This document shows positions 1 through 12,700 of a stretch of 34,662 bases of DNA, one piece after another; the first letter of the stretch is position 1; each line of letters starts with the position of its first letter. Location of the stretch: NCBI GenBank assembly GCA_036939975.1, contig JALLPB010000051.1, forward strand, positions 1 through 34,662, read 5' to 3'. This DNA is from Cyclostephanos tholiformis (taxonomy: Eukaryota; Bacillariophyta; Thalassiosirophyceae; Thalassiosirales; Thalassiosiraceae). The position numbers were made by a program, and so were the translations under genes. The notes beneath the pieces are model-generated. The model searched no databases and was not told the origin of the DNA. It saw nothing but the letters and a program-made list of their open reading frames with translations.

Positions 1-472
1 CTCTGACGTCACAAGACAACAAAGAAGAGTCTCACTAAGCGAACCTGCGATTTTGTGATCTGCGATATAAAAAAAATACAACCACTCTAATGGTGCCAGG
101 CTCCATGGTCAGGTCAATCGTTTTCTAATCGAGATGTCTATTTTAGCTAATATTTTACTTAACACCTATTCTAAAATAGTTAAATGAATGATAGGAACAC
201 CAGCAAATCTGCACATCGGCGCATCTGCGTATCTGGGCAGGAAAAAAATCACAAAAAAATTGCGAAGGAAACATAAGACGCCATCTTAAAAAAACTGTTC
301 TAAGTTGTTCTAATGCTTTTGTTCGTATGCTCTCTCTATCCAAAGAAATCACTAGTCTGGGGTATCGTAGGTAGAACTACCTGTCTAGGTAGGTATGGTA
401 CAAAATAATAAACAATTACCTACCTAGGTTGGGGACTAAACCACACGTCCACAAATAAAAACAATCCCAACA
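1..472. promoter_or_regulatory. 5' intergenic region of the HEATR5 gene
   Basis: No convincing gene lies in this AT-rich stretch. It begins with a perfect TGACGTCA palindrome (4-11), the CRE/bZIP core. Just before the HEATR5 start it has an AGGTAG-AA-CTACCT palindrome (369-382) and an 11-bp inverted repeat, CTAGGTAGGTA at 385-395 and its complement at 417-427, with a 21-nt loop. GTATCGTA occurs at 362-369 and recurs elsewhere in the window. Together these look like promoter or 5'UTR structure of the gene starting at 473, but no function can be proved from sequence. Confidence 0.4.
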
Positions 473-3400
473 ATGACAGCCGAGGTCCCATGGGTGGCGA
501 ATGAGGGGGAAGTGGCCGAGAATAAGCATGCACCTCCCTCTTCGGCCGAGGAGGCGGCCGCGCTACTCGGGGCCGCCATCTCATTCGATGCCCTCACGGT
601 ATCGTCCCCGAAGGAGGGTGGTGGTGGACATTCAACCAATCCACCGCAGGGGATGCACTCCGTTTTCACGGTACAGATGCCTGTGCCCAACCAGGTATTG
701 TTCGTGTGGCTCGTTAATTTGAGAGCGTGGCTGAGATGGCATGTGGATGCTTCGGATTCCCCCGCTTGGATGGTTTGAATGATGGCGTGAGTAAGATCAT
801 CTTGATTTTTATTATCTTCGACATAGGGAATTTTGTGGCGCTCATTTACTTCTTGGCTTCTTGTCGGTCTCCTTAATCCGCTTACAGTTTTCGGGCCCTT
901 TCGAAGGTAAACAAATGGTTAGGAATATCATTCCCCCTGGCGAAACAGAAGGAGTCTAAAGAACCATTTGACTCTGCACGTTCAATCTTGGCAGTCCTGA
1001 TGAAATTGCTAGAGGCGTCTTCTGCCATTGCCAATGGAGAGGTGGGTAGCAATGCTCCAGATGATGTCTCTAAGGTGGTCAAATCGTTATCCCCCTCCCC
1101 AAGACAAATAAAGCATGCGAATCTACCCAACAAACATGCGAAGCAACACAAACAGCTTCCGCCTCTCCTTTCGACGCCCATAAGAAATATATGGGTGGAA
1201 TGCATTTCTCTTTGCCTTTCTTTGGGCTGTCCCCTCTCGGGGAATCTGCGAATTGATGTTTACACATTCTTGGGGAAAATGATGGAGATCAGCTCCTGGA
1301 ATCCTCGCTCGAAAATGGCCGCAGGAGGGGTTAGGCTCGCGACGTTGGAAGTCCTGGGGCATGCTTGTATATTGAATACCGACTTGGCGAAGAGGACTGC
1401 GCCCTATGCATTGGAAATTCTTCAGTGCTGTCACAAGGGACTTTTGAGTGGAGGGGCTGGTGAACCTGGCCATCGAGCTGCCTGTGTCAAAACCGCTTGT
1501 CAAATGTTGGTGGCATGTCGAACGGCGGCCAATAGCTCATTTCTTCGGTGTGCCGACTCATTCGCAGTTCCCGGGGCGATTGAAGAAACAACGGCGTTGG
1601 AGGCCGTAAAATTCATCAGGAGAGCTGCATCTGACAAATATCCGGAGGTTAGGATGGGTGCTGCAGTTTTTGCTGGGTTAGCTGCTCCGTTGCTCATCCG
1701 AATCGTCCCCTTTTCAGGATCTCAACGGGGTGGGGCAGTAAAGGAGGGAGATGCTTCTCCTCTGGCTTGGTTGGAAGACGTCTCGCAGATGGCTATGCGA
1801 AATCTTGACGATGAGAGTGCCGGCGTCAGCACTGCGTGGGCTGCTACGCTGGCGAGGTGCCTTTGTGCGTCCGCAGAGTACGGCGCAAGCAAATCAGAAG
1901 ACCAAGCTTCCAAACGAAGCGCCGATATTGATGATGAAGCCATGTCACCTGCGGATGGGCTAGATCTTGCTGGAAAGCTGAAAGCTTTTTCGGAAGCTCG
2001 TCGTGCCATAGCAGCAACCACAGCCTGTTCGTCTGTTATTTCCACTATTGTCTACCTTGTTTCACAGTTTGTCAAGACTGGAGGAGAAACAGTGGCAAGT
2101 AAATGTGGGGGGGCATATTCAATCGGAGGGCGTGCAAACAGGATCGGTTTTGCTGATTGTTTAACGGAATTCCTACGCTTGCAGGCTGCTAAAGGCGACT
2201 TTCCACTTGTTGAAGCACTTCGCCCCGTTCTGGAGATGGTTGGAGAATCTTTTGAGAAGCAAATTTGCAAAAAAGAAGGATCATATAACGACATGGATTT
2301 CTATGCTCCAGCATCGCCACGCTCACCCGATAAAAAGTCCACGGCACCATCCATATTCTTGGCAAGGAATTCGAAAGCAAAGTCGACAGCCGATTCTAGT
2401 ATTGGAAGGTGAATATTATTGCTGAGCTCTTTGATATTTCATGACAACCAATGTCGTTTCTGATCAATCAATGTAACCATATGGAATAGAATGCTTGCAT
2501 CAAACGTAGTAAGAAGGGGAATATCAGAGAATCTCTCAGAGTCATCTCAACTCATGATGATACGGCAGCTCACATCAGTCTGCCGCTCATCTATAAGCTC
2601 GACGAGCGCAGTTGGAGGAAGCGGTGCAAATAGAGGTGCTGATATTTATGGTCACAAGCAGCTAAATCGACATCAACTACAAGTAGCTCTTGTTGAAATT
2701 TCGCATTTGGTAGTTGCCCTCGGCGAAGCTGGGGCGTCAACTCTCGAAGACCTTCTGCCGGTACTTTGTGATTCATTATCGTATGCTGATGCTGGGGTAC
2801 GACACGAGGCTTCCGCCGTATATGCGTCAATTTCGCAGGCTTTCCCGTCGGTAGGAAGAGCCTTTGTCATTGAACGTTTGGGGACTTTTGGCGCTAATTT
2901 GGATACAATCCAAAGCCTTTCCCGGGTGGCATCAACTCTCTCACCGGCGCCTAGAAGCATATTTCGACAAAATAATAACGATAAGAACATCGGCACTACC
3001 CCGGCAGCAGAGCTGATGAAGCATCAAGCAACTGTGCACGGTAACGCACTTGCTGTATCGATGGTCATGCACGAGTTCCCACACATAATGGGGGGCGTTG
3101 CTACTGTAGTTGTCAGCAAAATCTTTGACGTGGTTGGCAAGTTATTAGATTGCCAGTATAATGAGAGCTTGGTGAAGGTAGGCCTTATGTCGAGTCCCTT
3201 TGCCATTCTTCCGTTTTTTCACATTCACATTCGTTCTTCCACAATATTCATGCTTTCTAGTTGAATCCAAGTGCCGCGTGCACATGCATCAGAGCAGGGT
3301 ATTGCTTGCTTTCCGGTGTTTTATCCATGGGGATAGATTCTGTTGTGCCTCACCACTTAACAACAGTGTTTTCTTTTTGGCAGAAAAGCTGCCTCAATTT

Positions 3401-6400
3401 GTTACCTGGGGTTTCCAAGCTTGCTCCGTCATCAGATTTGCTGTGGTTAGAAACGATGCTGGCGTCCGTTGTTTCCTTCTTGAAATTCAGTCCAGAACTG
3501 CTACTAGCAGTTCCAGATGCGCTTACTCGTCTAACAGCGATTCTAGAAAAAGTATTTCCACTGATATCTAGCGGTGGGAAATTTGAGCGCGAAGCAAATG
3601 GTCCAATTGATAGTGCTCGGCTTTCGAGTGCGAGATCTTCAGTCATGGAGGCATATTCTTGGTTGCCTCCAGGTTCATTCCCTTTGTCTGCTGATAGAAT
3701 CTTTTCATTTGCTGCGGCTCAAATTCAGGTAAGCCTGACCAATGATCTCATCCTGCTTACTTCTACTTTTTTGTACTTACTTATATCCGATTTCAGGAAT
3801 TGAATGGGAGTGAAACCCTTTGCTCTATTCTCGACAGTCTCGTTAGCATTGAAGATAAGCTAATAGAAGCGCACTCAATCGAACGAGCGAATAGCCCGGG
3901 CCAGGTTGGTGGTACTGTTGCACTAGACAACAACATAACAATTCGCTCATCGGATGTCGTGCATCACAATGAGAGGGAAGCCGTTTTGCATCTGCTTGAG
4001 TGGAAAAAAAAGTTTCGGAATCGCACTCATGATGATCTTCTTGGTTTATATTTCCGAGAGGGAGATGAGAATTCAATTCCAACCGCACTTCACGAGGTAG
4101 GAACTTGGCGGGTACCTCCAGATCCAATCGGCACGTCAAAAGTGAGACTCCTTGATTCAAGCATTCATGTCTTCGCAGCAACGTTTGGTCTCCAGGATGG
4201 TCATACGCAATCGGAAGCTTTGCGTATGCTAGAAAATTTGTATACATTTACCCAAGTTGAAAAGTCCAAAGGATTTAATGTCAGTAGCTCCCTTATTGCA
4301 GAAAGTCAAGGCAAAGTGAAGCCGCCAGAGGAGGATGTGACAGCTTCCAATGTGATAGCAACTGTCTTGGCTTGTCTTCAGGCGCTACCACTCCACGAAT
4401 CTAACTATGACACCCTTGTTGACCGTGGGCCCCCATGGATGGAAAAGGCTACGTCTCTTTTGTTACGTCTTCTTCCCTCTCCATCTGGTATCATAAGACG
4501 AGGTGCAGCCGAGGGTCTCTCTTTGCTTGCAACACTTGGAGTGATTGAAGATGCCCACACTCTTCAGAGCACCATCCTTCATTCTCTGGACGAGGTCATG
4601 AAAGGGAATCATGTTGGACCCACCCCAAAAACTAATATGGAAACCCTCCCATTCGCTAAAGCGGGCTCATTGCTTGCACTGGCATGTGTTCAGAGGGCAG
4701 CGAAAAAAATGAAGAAAAGTGTGAGATTATCTGCAGCCTGTTACGGTATATTATTGTCTTCTTAAACGTTTCTTAAGTCGGATACTCTTTTTATTTTAGG
4801 AAAACGAGCGTGCAATATCAAGATCAGTTGCACGAGAATCAGTTGATAGTGACGAAGGCAAAACACCGGTTATGATTATGATGACTCGCGTATTACCATC
4901 GCTAGCCACCCATATTCCCGAAGGAGATTCCCTTCTTGCCAGGACGTACGCATTGTAAGCCCCCTCCCCTCACTTCTTTTCTCTGTCAAAACTAACTGCA
5001 TCACTAATATCGTTGCGCATTTCTCGTATCAATAGGCACTCGTTTGGTATTCTAATATCGAACTCTATTTCAAGCAAAACACCGCTTTCCCCTGACCAAG
5101 TCCAGATCATATGGAAGGCAGTAGAGAGCGTCGAAGCCTCTTTCCTCGGTGCGTGGAGTGCGGTTGTTTCAGAAATCAGCAAAGGTCGTGAGCGTGAAAA
5201 GTTTACGTCATCGGCAGCATTCCTTGCAGTTCTCTTACGACTGATGACTACGCTACTTCCATGGCTCAATGAGCTACAGCATTTAGACTGTTGGATTGCG
5301 AGTCGATTCTCTTGCTACGTTTCCACGGCGTTGGAGTTCAGTTCAAATCACCCAGCTGTCATTTTCGAAGGATGTGTTTTCTTTGAGCGTTTGAGTGCAT
5401 ACAAAGGTCTCGTGAGATCAAATTACTGCTGTGTTGTCACAACAGACAGCCCGGCTATCACAGCGATGCCTTTTTTGATTTCACTTCTTCGGGCACCACA
5501 CGCGAAAGTAGTGGCTGATAGTGAGCACGACTTTTCTGGTTGTTACGGTCCTATTGACGCACAGCGATCTGCTGTTTTATGCCTTACAAGAATATGCTCT
5601 TCATCAAAGAATTCAGAGGAGGATTTCACATTTGGTGTAGTAAGAGCACTATTTTCTTTTCTACACGATCGATGTGGACGACGAAAATTCCAACACTTTT
5701 CTGACTTTCGCTCTCTGGGTAAGACAAAAGAAAGAATTTCAACTATTTCACTGTTGTCGAATTGTCTTACTTGTTACAACATATTCTAATCTTATTGTCG
5801 TTATCTCGCCGCCTCAGCTCTGTCTCGTGTAGTCCTCAACTTCTTTGGAGATTGTCAGATGTTAGAAACTGAAGTCATCGCGCTGATTCAATCGATTTTC
5901 AATTCACAACTTATGGGGAGAGACAAGAGTCATTCTACCTTCATCTTACTTCAGTGGTTACTATTCTGTAGATGTCTCGCAACAGGAGACTCTTCTAACG
6001 CTCTTAATGATTCTGATCCTCATTCCGACGCTGGTATTTCAACTCAAGTGCTCATCGAGAGAGCACGGTTTATTGCACGAGCCAACGCTTCACCTGTTCT
6101 GAAGTCTTCCAACCCGCCTCGTTGGCAATTGCGATGTATCTCAGCCAATGTGGCATCAATGGCAATGTATGAGCTGCTGTCTATTGATGACGCAAGCAGT
6201 AGTTTTTTATTCAATTTGCGATCTGCCCAGCAACGATGCGATTTGCTAATGAAAGAGAACAAGAGATACGGCCTCGAACTTCATTCACAGCCAATTTTTC
6301 ACTTGGAGGAGCTAGTAACAACCGCGTGTAGCACATCTACTGCGACATCGAATCATTCCGAGCTCCCTTCTGTCCAGATATGTGGGCTTAGGTTTTTAGT

Positions 6401-8465
6401 TTCATTATCTCGTGCTTTCGGCGGCCAATCAGACACTACGACCAATGATGGCTCATCAGTACTTGAGCAGTATTCCTCGCAGATTTTATCATCCGTGAAA
6501 CATGCTTTAAATGCCGAGAGTTTGGCGAAAGAATCTGTGCCAGGAACTGCATTTCATCGCCTCTTCGCAGCCGGGTGCGATGCACTACATGAAATGATTT
6601 TGGGAGAGGTTATTTCAGACCCAATTGTTATGAAACGGCTCTTGCAGCCAGTGTTGCCGGCTGCTAAAGAGACTCCATCTGTTCATTTCCCTGCCGAAGA
6701 CAGCAGTAAATATGATTCTCTTTTAATGAGCTCAACCCATGTCGCCGACGATGTTCGTTCGTACCCCTTGTTCCGGCTATCGAAGCTTTGCTTTTTTGCA
6801 AAAGCATCTATGGTAAACGCATTATGTGATCTGAAACCGTCCACAATCTCCATGCTTGCTAATGAGCTTGAAAGGGAAGAGATAGGGAGAGCTATTCATT
6901 GCGCTGCAGCTGCCATTGATGGATTCTTTCTGCTAAGCGCTCAAGAAGGTGATGCCACCCCTTGCTCGTCTGGGCTTACGTACAAGAACAAAGCTGATTT
7001 GGATGACTCTGTTATCGAAATGATGGTTGAAAGTTGGCCATTATTATGCGCTGCTGCCATTTCATCTATGACCATAGCAATTAAAGCCGTTGGGGAAGAT
7101 TGCGAAGAACGAAAAGTTCTGCATCAATGGATCACAAAGCTTGCTCCTGTGGCATTATCTGGATTGCGCATATCTATTTCTGGCCATAAATCCGAAGCCA
7201 AAAAAATTGCTGGATTAGGATGTGCATCGTTGGTTTATGCAGTTCGTCTCATTGTGAAAGGCCTTGAATTTTTTTGGGGGGAAAGTATATGTCCCGTCGA
7301 GCTAAGTGACATTGCCAATATTGTTACGGAGTCTGTCATTTTCAAGGTATTAGGTTTGCCTAATTCTGAAGATGGAAACATCCCATCATTATCTAAAGAA
7401 GACAAAATCCTTACTCAGCAGTCATGCGGGTTGATCGAAGATTTATGTCGATTATATTCAGCTATTGGTGTAGACGCGTCCGTACTCACGCGAGCAGTGA
7501 TGACACCCCTCGTTGCTTTGCAAGAGGGGACGGGGACGGGGACGGGGACGGGGACGGGGACGGAGATAAATATCATCTCCTCATGCCTCAGATCTTGCCA
7601 ATCACTGTTTAAGAATCACCCAGAAAACGGTCGGGCAGATTTTGAAAAATCATTGGTACAGCTCGTTCTAATATTTTTGCAAGACTCCCTTGGAACAAAG
7701 GAAGACATAATAAATGCAGCATGTCTGTCACTCCTTCAAGCCTGCTGCAAGAAGTCTCTCATGTCGCATCAAGAATGGGGTCAAATAGCAATGTTCACGG
7801 CCAGGAATGGGTCGTGGGATGCATGGGCTATTACGTGCTCAACACTCCCTCCGATGTATGGTATCATGTGCAGCATACAAACGATCAAAACTTCGCTTGG
7901 CGATCTCAATTCCGGGCCTCGTCACTGTGCCGCCATTGTTGCATTACGTACTGAATTGCAGGCTGCTAGCGTCGAAGACCCATCTCTAATTTGCCGTGTA
8001 TTGCAATACGTTGGCTATGAGGTCCTACAGCTGTTGAGAGCACACGCTTTGCATATGTTAACAGGAAAAGGCTTCGATGAAAATCGCGTAACTGTATGCG
8101 CCGAGGCAGTGAAAATTAATGTCATGGCATTTCAATACTTGAACTCTATGTCCAAAGAAGAAGGTGAATTTGTTTCATTCATAATAACGCTGTTCGAGGT
8201 TCTCGTTGAGAGTGTTTCTTTTAATGGGATGCCAAATCACCCTATTGGCAAAATTGGAGGAAATGAAATAATCGGCAGAATGTGCGCCCAAGTCTTTGTT
8301 CACGTCGCCCGATCATCTCCGATGCTATTCAAGTCAACTGTGGCCATTATGACGATGGAGAGCAGAGCTGTGCTTGAGTCGGCTGTGCGTGCGGATATGA
8401 GTGGGTACGCAGCACCGAAAATGGAAACGAAGAAAAAGATAAGTCTCAAGGGTTTCTTGAGGTGA
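473..8465 (+). CDS. HEATR5: HEATR5/Laa1-like HEAT-repeat trafficking protein
   Basis: A giant HEAT-repeat protein of about 2,440 residues (human HEATR5B has about 2,070). HEATR5B and yeast Laa1 are known to bind the AP-1 clathrin adaptor and help endosome-Golgi traffic. Exons read as 473 to about 694-726 (end unclear), 888-2408, 2490-3177, 3261-3728, 3797-4720, 4800-4954, 5036-5718 and 5818-8465. Junctions from exon 2 onward are GT-AG and phase-compatible. Family likeness is clearest in exon 5, with a block starting GTWRVPPDPIG that matches the human segment before LLDASVALFG, followed by an RRGAAEGLSLLA HEAT helix and AGSLLALACVQR. It is also clear at the C-terminus, where LESAVRADMS and KKISLKGFLR match the human LETAVRAS...IKLKTSFF end. 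The exon 1-2 join is unresolved: the strong acceptor at 886-887 needs a phase-2 donor, and only weak ones exist (706, 727). Exon 8 carries a six-copy GGGGAC repeat. Confidence 0.85.
7526..7561 (+). repeat. in-frame hexanucleotide repeat (GGGGAC)6
   Basis: Six perfect tandem copies of GGGGAC lie inside exon 8 of the HEATR5 gene and encode six Gly-Thr dipeptides flanked by Glu. The unit length keeps the frame whatever the copy number. The sense strand has six runs of four G separated by two bases, which fits a G-quadruplex consensus. Confidence 0.95.
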
Positions 8466-8821
8466 ATAATCTTCGTCTCAAATAACTTTGCACGGAGTAT
8501 CTAAATGATTAGAAAATGATACAGAGATCGAACACTATTATGATTTGCTTCTCCACATGACTTAGGCTTTAAATATCACGTGGGAGCTATCTGTCATAAA
8601 TTTCCTACTCCTTCACCAGTCAAACTCACACAAATGTGTTGTAATTACCAGTATTACCCAAAATAAAATGGGCTTGCACGACCAACGGAACAACTGTATC
8701 CATTTTGAAATTGCTCAGTTCTAACGAAACTCCTTTTATCTCGGATGGACCAATATCTCTCATTCGAGCACATTTCACCTGTCCCCCCCCCCCCCCCGCC
8801 CCCCTAGGTTTAAGTTATCAG
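8466..8821. other. convergent 3' intergenic region with C15 run
   Basis: This lies between the HEATR5 stop and the stop of the ATP synthase d gene, which converge. I see no gene. A run of 15 C at 8783-8797, one G, then six C sits next to the ATP synthase d stop and would be in its 3'UTR as a G run. An AATAAA-like AAAATAAAATG near 8660 could serve HEATR5 polyadenylation. Confidence 0.5.
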
Positions 8822-9478
8822 TTACTTCAACGTGTCCTTGAACCATTCTCTCTTCTCAATCTCAGCCTCGACCTCGTCAGCAATATCCGGATAAACTTCC
8901 TTCAAGTCGCTGACGGACGTATCCCTCGACGTCTTGTTCATTTTGAGATAGGCGATCTCTTTCTCGCAGTCCTCGATCATCTCCTGCGTGAACGCCAGCC
9001 CCGCTTTGGCGTCCTCGATGAGCTGGGCCTTTGTCGCCTGATCCTCCGCGCTCCACTCGTACTTGATGGGAGGGGGAGATGACGATGAGTACAATGCCTC
9101 GAGGCCCTCGACGAGTGCCACGTCGCGGACAGATTTCTTGGCCGCGGCGAAGTCGATGGGTGCGGGGGGGGCGGAGTACTTCTCGGCCATCGTCTCGGCC
9201 TTGGCCGTCCACGCACGGAAGCCTGCGACCATGGCGGATAGTTCTTGATCTCCCCTGAAGACGGGGGATGACCTTTGGATGGAGAGCGAGAGAGGGTGAG
9301 CAGCGGTAGAGTCGGGGGGCGACACAAAACTGGAGAGGTGGGAAATCAAATAACATCGCTTCCGATGATGCTAAAATGATTGAAAATTCGCAAAAATAAC
9401 GAGGGCTGCTCTTCGCTCTTACCAATCAACACTGGAGAGGCGCTGGGCCGTTCGCCTGATCGCTCCGGAAAAGCTCAT
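8822..9478 (-). CDS. ATP5PD: mitochondrial ATP synthase subunit d
   Basis: Peripheral-stalk subunit d of mitochondrial F1Fo-ATP synthase, which holds F1 against rotation. Exon 1 is 9478-9423 (minus) and starts MSFSGAIRRTAQRLSSVD. The intron is 9422-9255 (GTAAGAG ... CTTCAG). Exon 2 is 9254-8822. The split codon TG|G restores the family's Asp-Trp (SVDW) just before the conserved region. The product is about 162 residues, the usual size. GFRAWTAKAETMAEKYSAPP followed by IDFAAAKK matches the subunit d pattern of a helix, then a PP.IDW/F turn, then a second helix; the C-terminal half is Glu/Lys-rich coiled coil (EKEIAYLKMNK). Starting within exon 2 alone would lose the VDW motif, so the two-exon model is preferred. 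The gene is divergent from AP-4 epsilon with about 320 bp between them. Confidence 0.85.
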
Positions 9479-9797
9479 GGTGGGGGTGTTCAGTCGCAGG
9501 ACAAGGACAACAAAATATCTACTGGCGATAAGAGCATGCCAACGCTAGCTAGCGATAATTTTTGGGGCAAATCAGCTAATGTTATCAATCACTATGTTAT
9601 TCTCGAGATTAGCTGCCAATGATCAGCCGCCATCGCCAAAGCTCTATCCATTTGGCGATTACTTAACCAAACCAACGACGAATCCCCATAAAAGCAAAGC
9701 CCCTCGCCGCCACAGCAACACTCACAACCCTTGTGGACGTATCAGAGGCAGGGTGGGTGCACATGATAATTATATTTTCACCAAATATATCTTCATC
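9479..9797. promoter_or_regulatory. bidirectional promoter region (ATP synthase d / AP-4 epsilon)
   Basis: A 319-bp region between two divergent starts. A forward reading frame runs through most of it in frame with AP-4 epsilon, but it lacks protein character, and the Met at 9798 fits the family N-terminus better. A CTAGCTAGCGATA palindromic patch lies near 9545. No clear TATA box is seen; the AT-rich stretch TTATATTTTCACCAAATATA lies just upstream of 9798. Confidence 0.4.
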
Positions 9798-12700
9798 ATG
9801 TCGGGAATGCACCTCAGCAAGGAGTTCTTCGAACTTATCAAGGCGATCGGCGAGTCCAAGTCGAAGCAGGAAGAGGATCGCATCATCATGCGGGAGATAA
9901 ACACCTTGAAAAAGAAGCTAGAATCAGGCGGCGCCAGCGGCGGCTCCAGTCCGGGCCTCGGCATGATTCCCGGCTCGCCCCTGTTGCCGGGAGCAGCAAG
10001 TGCCGCGGGGGGAAATGGCCTCAACTCAAACAAGAAGAAAGCGAGGGAGTTCCTCGTTCGAGTGTTGTATGTGGAAATGCTGGGTCACGATGGTGGCTTC
10101 GGGTACATCAAGGCCGTGGTAAGTGTCGACTGTACACAAAAAATAGCCCTCCTCTTCCGTGTGGAATGGGAGGGGTTACTTGCAACACCTACTTTGTGCT
10201 GAATGCTGAATGATGATCAATGTCAATTACCAAGATCTGTTCTGATTTCTCCTTGAAGATAGATCATTATTTTGACTGACAGCATTGAACCGCACACTGA
10301 AATAACCATGGCGCTTGTACACCATGATTTCATTCGCTTCATATCTCGCCTCACATCTTGATTATTCGAATTCTCGTCTCGTAGGAATTGGCCGCCTCCC
10401 AATCCATCATCCTTAAACGTACTGGCTACCTGGTCTGCTCCTGCTGCCTCTCTCCCGACCATGAATTTCGATTCATGCTCATTAATCAAATGCAACGGGA
10501 TTTGATCTCGTCGAACTTACTCGAAGCATGCGGCGCTCTTCTCGCCGTGACGACTCTCGTTACCGCTGATTTGGTAGGCACGGTGAGCACCCAGGTCATG
10601 GGCCTGCTCGAACACACGGCAGAAACGGTGAGGAAGAAGGCAATTATTGCCCTGCACAGGCTGCATCAACTTGCTCCTGATACGGTGACAAAACGGGAGC
10701 TCGTAGAGAAGGTCCGGAGAGTACTTTGTGATCGCGACCCTGCCGTGATGGGAGCTACTCTCAACGTTATCGAGGCCCTGGCGCGCGTCGACGTCCATCC
10801 CTTCAAGGACTTGGTCCCCAGCTTGGTTTCTATCCTGAAACAAATTTGCGAAAGGAGGCTGCCTAGCGAGTTCGATTACCATCGCATTCCGGCCCCGTGG
10901 ATGCAGATGAAAATCGTTAGGATTTTGTCCGTCATCGGAAAGAATGACGTAACCAGCAGCGAAGGTATGTATGAAATATTGCTGGATTGTTTGAGAAAGG
11001 CCGAAGAGTCCGGGATTAATGCCTCCAATGCGATTGTGTATGAGTGCATCCGATGCATAACTACAATTTATCCCAACCCAATTCTGTTGGACGCGGCGGG
11101 GGCTTCCATTTCACGTTTCCTATCCTCGCGACTCCAAAATCTTAGATATTTGGGCATAACTGGCCTGGCGTCTATAGTCGAGAGGCATCCCAAGTATGCT
11201 GCGGATCATCAGTTGGCGGTTATCGAATGCCTCGAAGATCAAGATGAGACACTGCTGCGCAAAACGCTGGATCTACTGTATCGCATGACAAACCCAGTCA
11301 ACGTCGCTTTCATAACCGACCGCTTGCTCCACTTTTTGCGCGGTTCTACTGACCCCTACCTAAAATCCGACTTGACATCCAAGATTTGTAACATCGCTGA
11401 ACGGTACGCTCCAAACAATGAATGGTACGTCCGAACAATTACCGAACTATTCAAAATCGCTGGTGATTTAGTAGATCCAGCGGTGGCAACCAACCTTATG
11501 TCTTTGATTGCGGAAGGAACTGGTAACGAAGAGGATGATGAAGAGGCGGACGTGGTGTTGCGGAAGCAAGCAGTTGAGCTCTATGTTAACCTGCTGAGCA
11601 ATCCTCCCAACCGCATGCCGCGTGTGCTAGTGGAGACTCTCGCCTGGGTTCTTGGAGAGTACGGTTACCTCAGCTCTGCCATGCCACTTGATGCTATAAT
11701 TGATGGAATGTGCTCTCTGCTCCAATCTGGTAGCACTGCCAGATTGGGAGGAGGTGCTCCGTCTACTCGTCGCCTGATTTTGTCTGCCGTTATGAAGATG
11801 GTCGCGCAGTATGGAAGCTGCCCCACCGCTGCCGCTAAGCTTATTGACGCCTATACCAAAAGTTCAGATCCTGATGCTCAGAGGAGATGCCTTGAATTCC
11901 AGACTATCTTAATTCAAGCACCATATTTGCTGGAGGAGGTGTTCCCTGTGGATGCAAGTCTAGAAGATGTCGAAGTTGACTTGGACATGAGCTTTTTTGA
12001 TGGACTGATTTCCGAGGCCATATCTAATGGAGCAAGGCCGTATCAGAAAATAGAGGATGATGACGACGATGATGAAAATGCCTTTGCCGCTAATATTGCC
12101 AGTACATTCAAAACAAAACCCTACGAAAAGCCACCAGAGAAGGTATACGGATCAACTCCCATGCATGGGCTTCCTGGGATGGGAAGCACAAATATGGGCC
12201 CTGGTGGATCAGCTAACGTAGCTTTGCCTCCTGGAAGTTCTTCTGGTGCTGGTAGCCAACTGGCCGGTGCCACTCCAGCAGCGCATCCCACAAATTCTGG
12301 AGAGCCTCAGCTAGTCCTGCGAAATGTAGCCAACGTTTGGGGAAAGCAACCAGTCCCGGCACCCGCAGCGTTTGCACCCCCACCGCCACCAGCCGCCAGT
12401 TCATTCGCCAGGAGGACTCCCGCGCCTGCGCCATCTGGCTATGGCGGATTCGGGGCTAGTACACCAGCTGCATCACATCCTGTAGCGCCGGTCAAAACAG
12501 CTGAGCAGCTCGAAAAAGAGAGAATGGCCGCGGCATTGTTTGGAGGCATATCAGCATCTTCTTCGCCGCCACCACCACCATCTCCAATCCGACCAGTATC
12601 GATGGCAACGCCACATATGAATACAGCCGCCTCTGTTCCTCAACCAACATCATCTAAATCTGCTTTCGCCTCTCCTCAAGTTACTCCAGCGGTCTTTGCT

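Noticed and set aside
9579..9797. Upstream in-frame extension of AP-4 epsilon
   Set aside because: The added residues look like translated noncoding DNA, and the Met at 9798 begins family-like sequence.
10261..10384. Start codons and short frames between AP-4 epsilon exons 1 and 2
   Set aside because: The stretch is a clean phase-0 GT-AG intron, and trunk homology continues across it.
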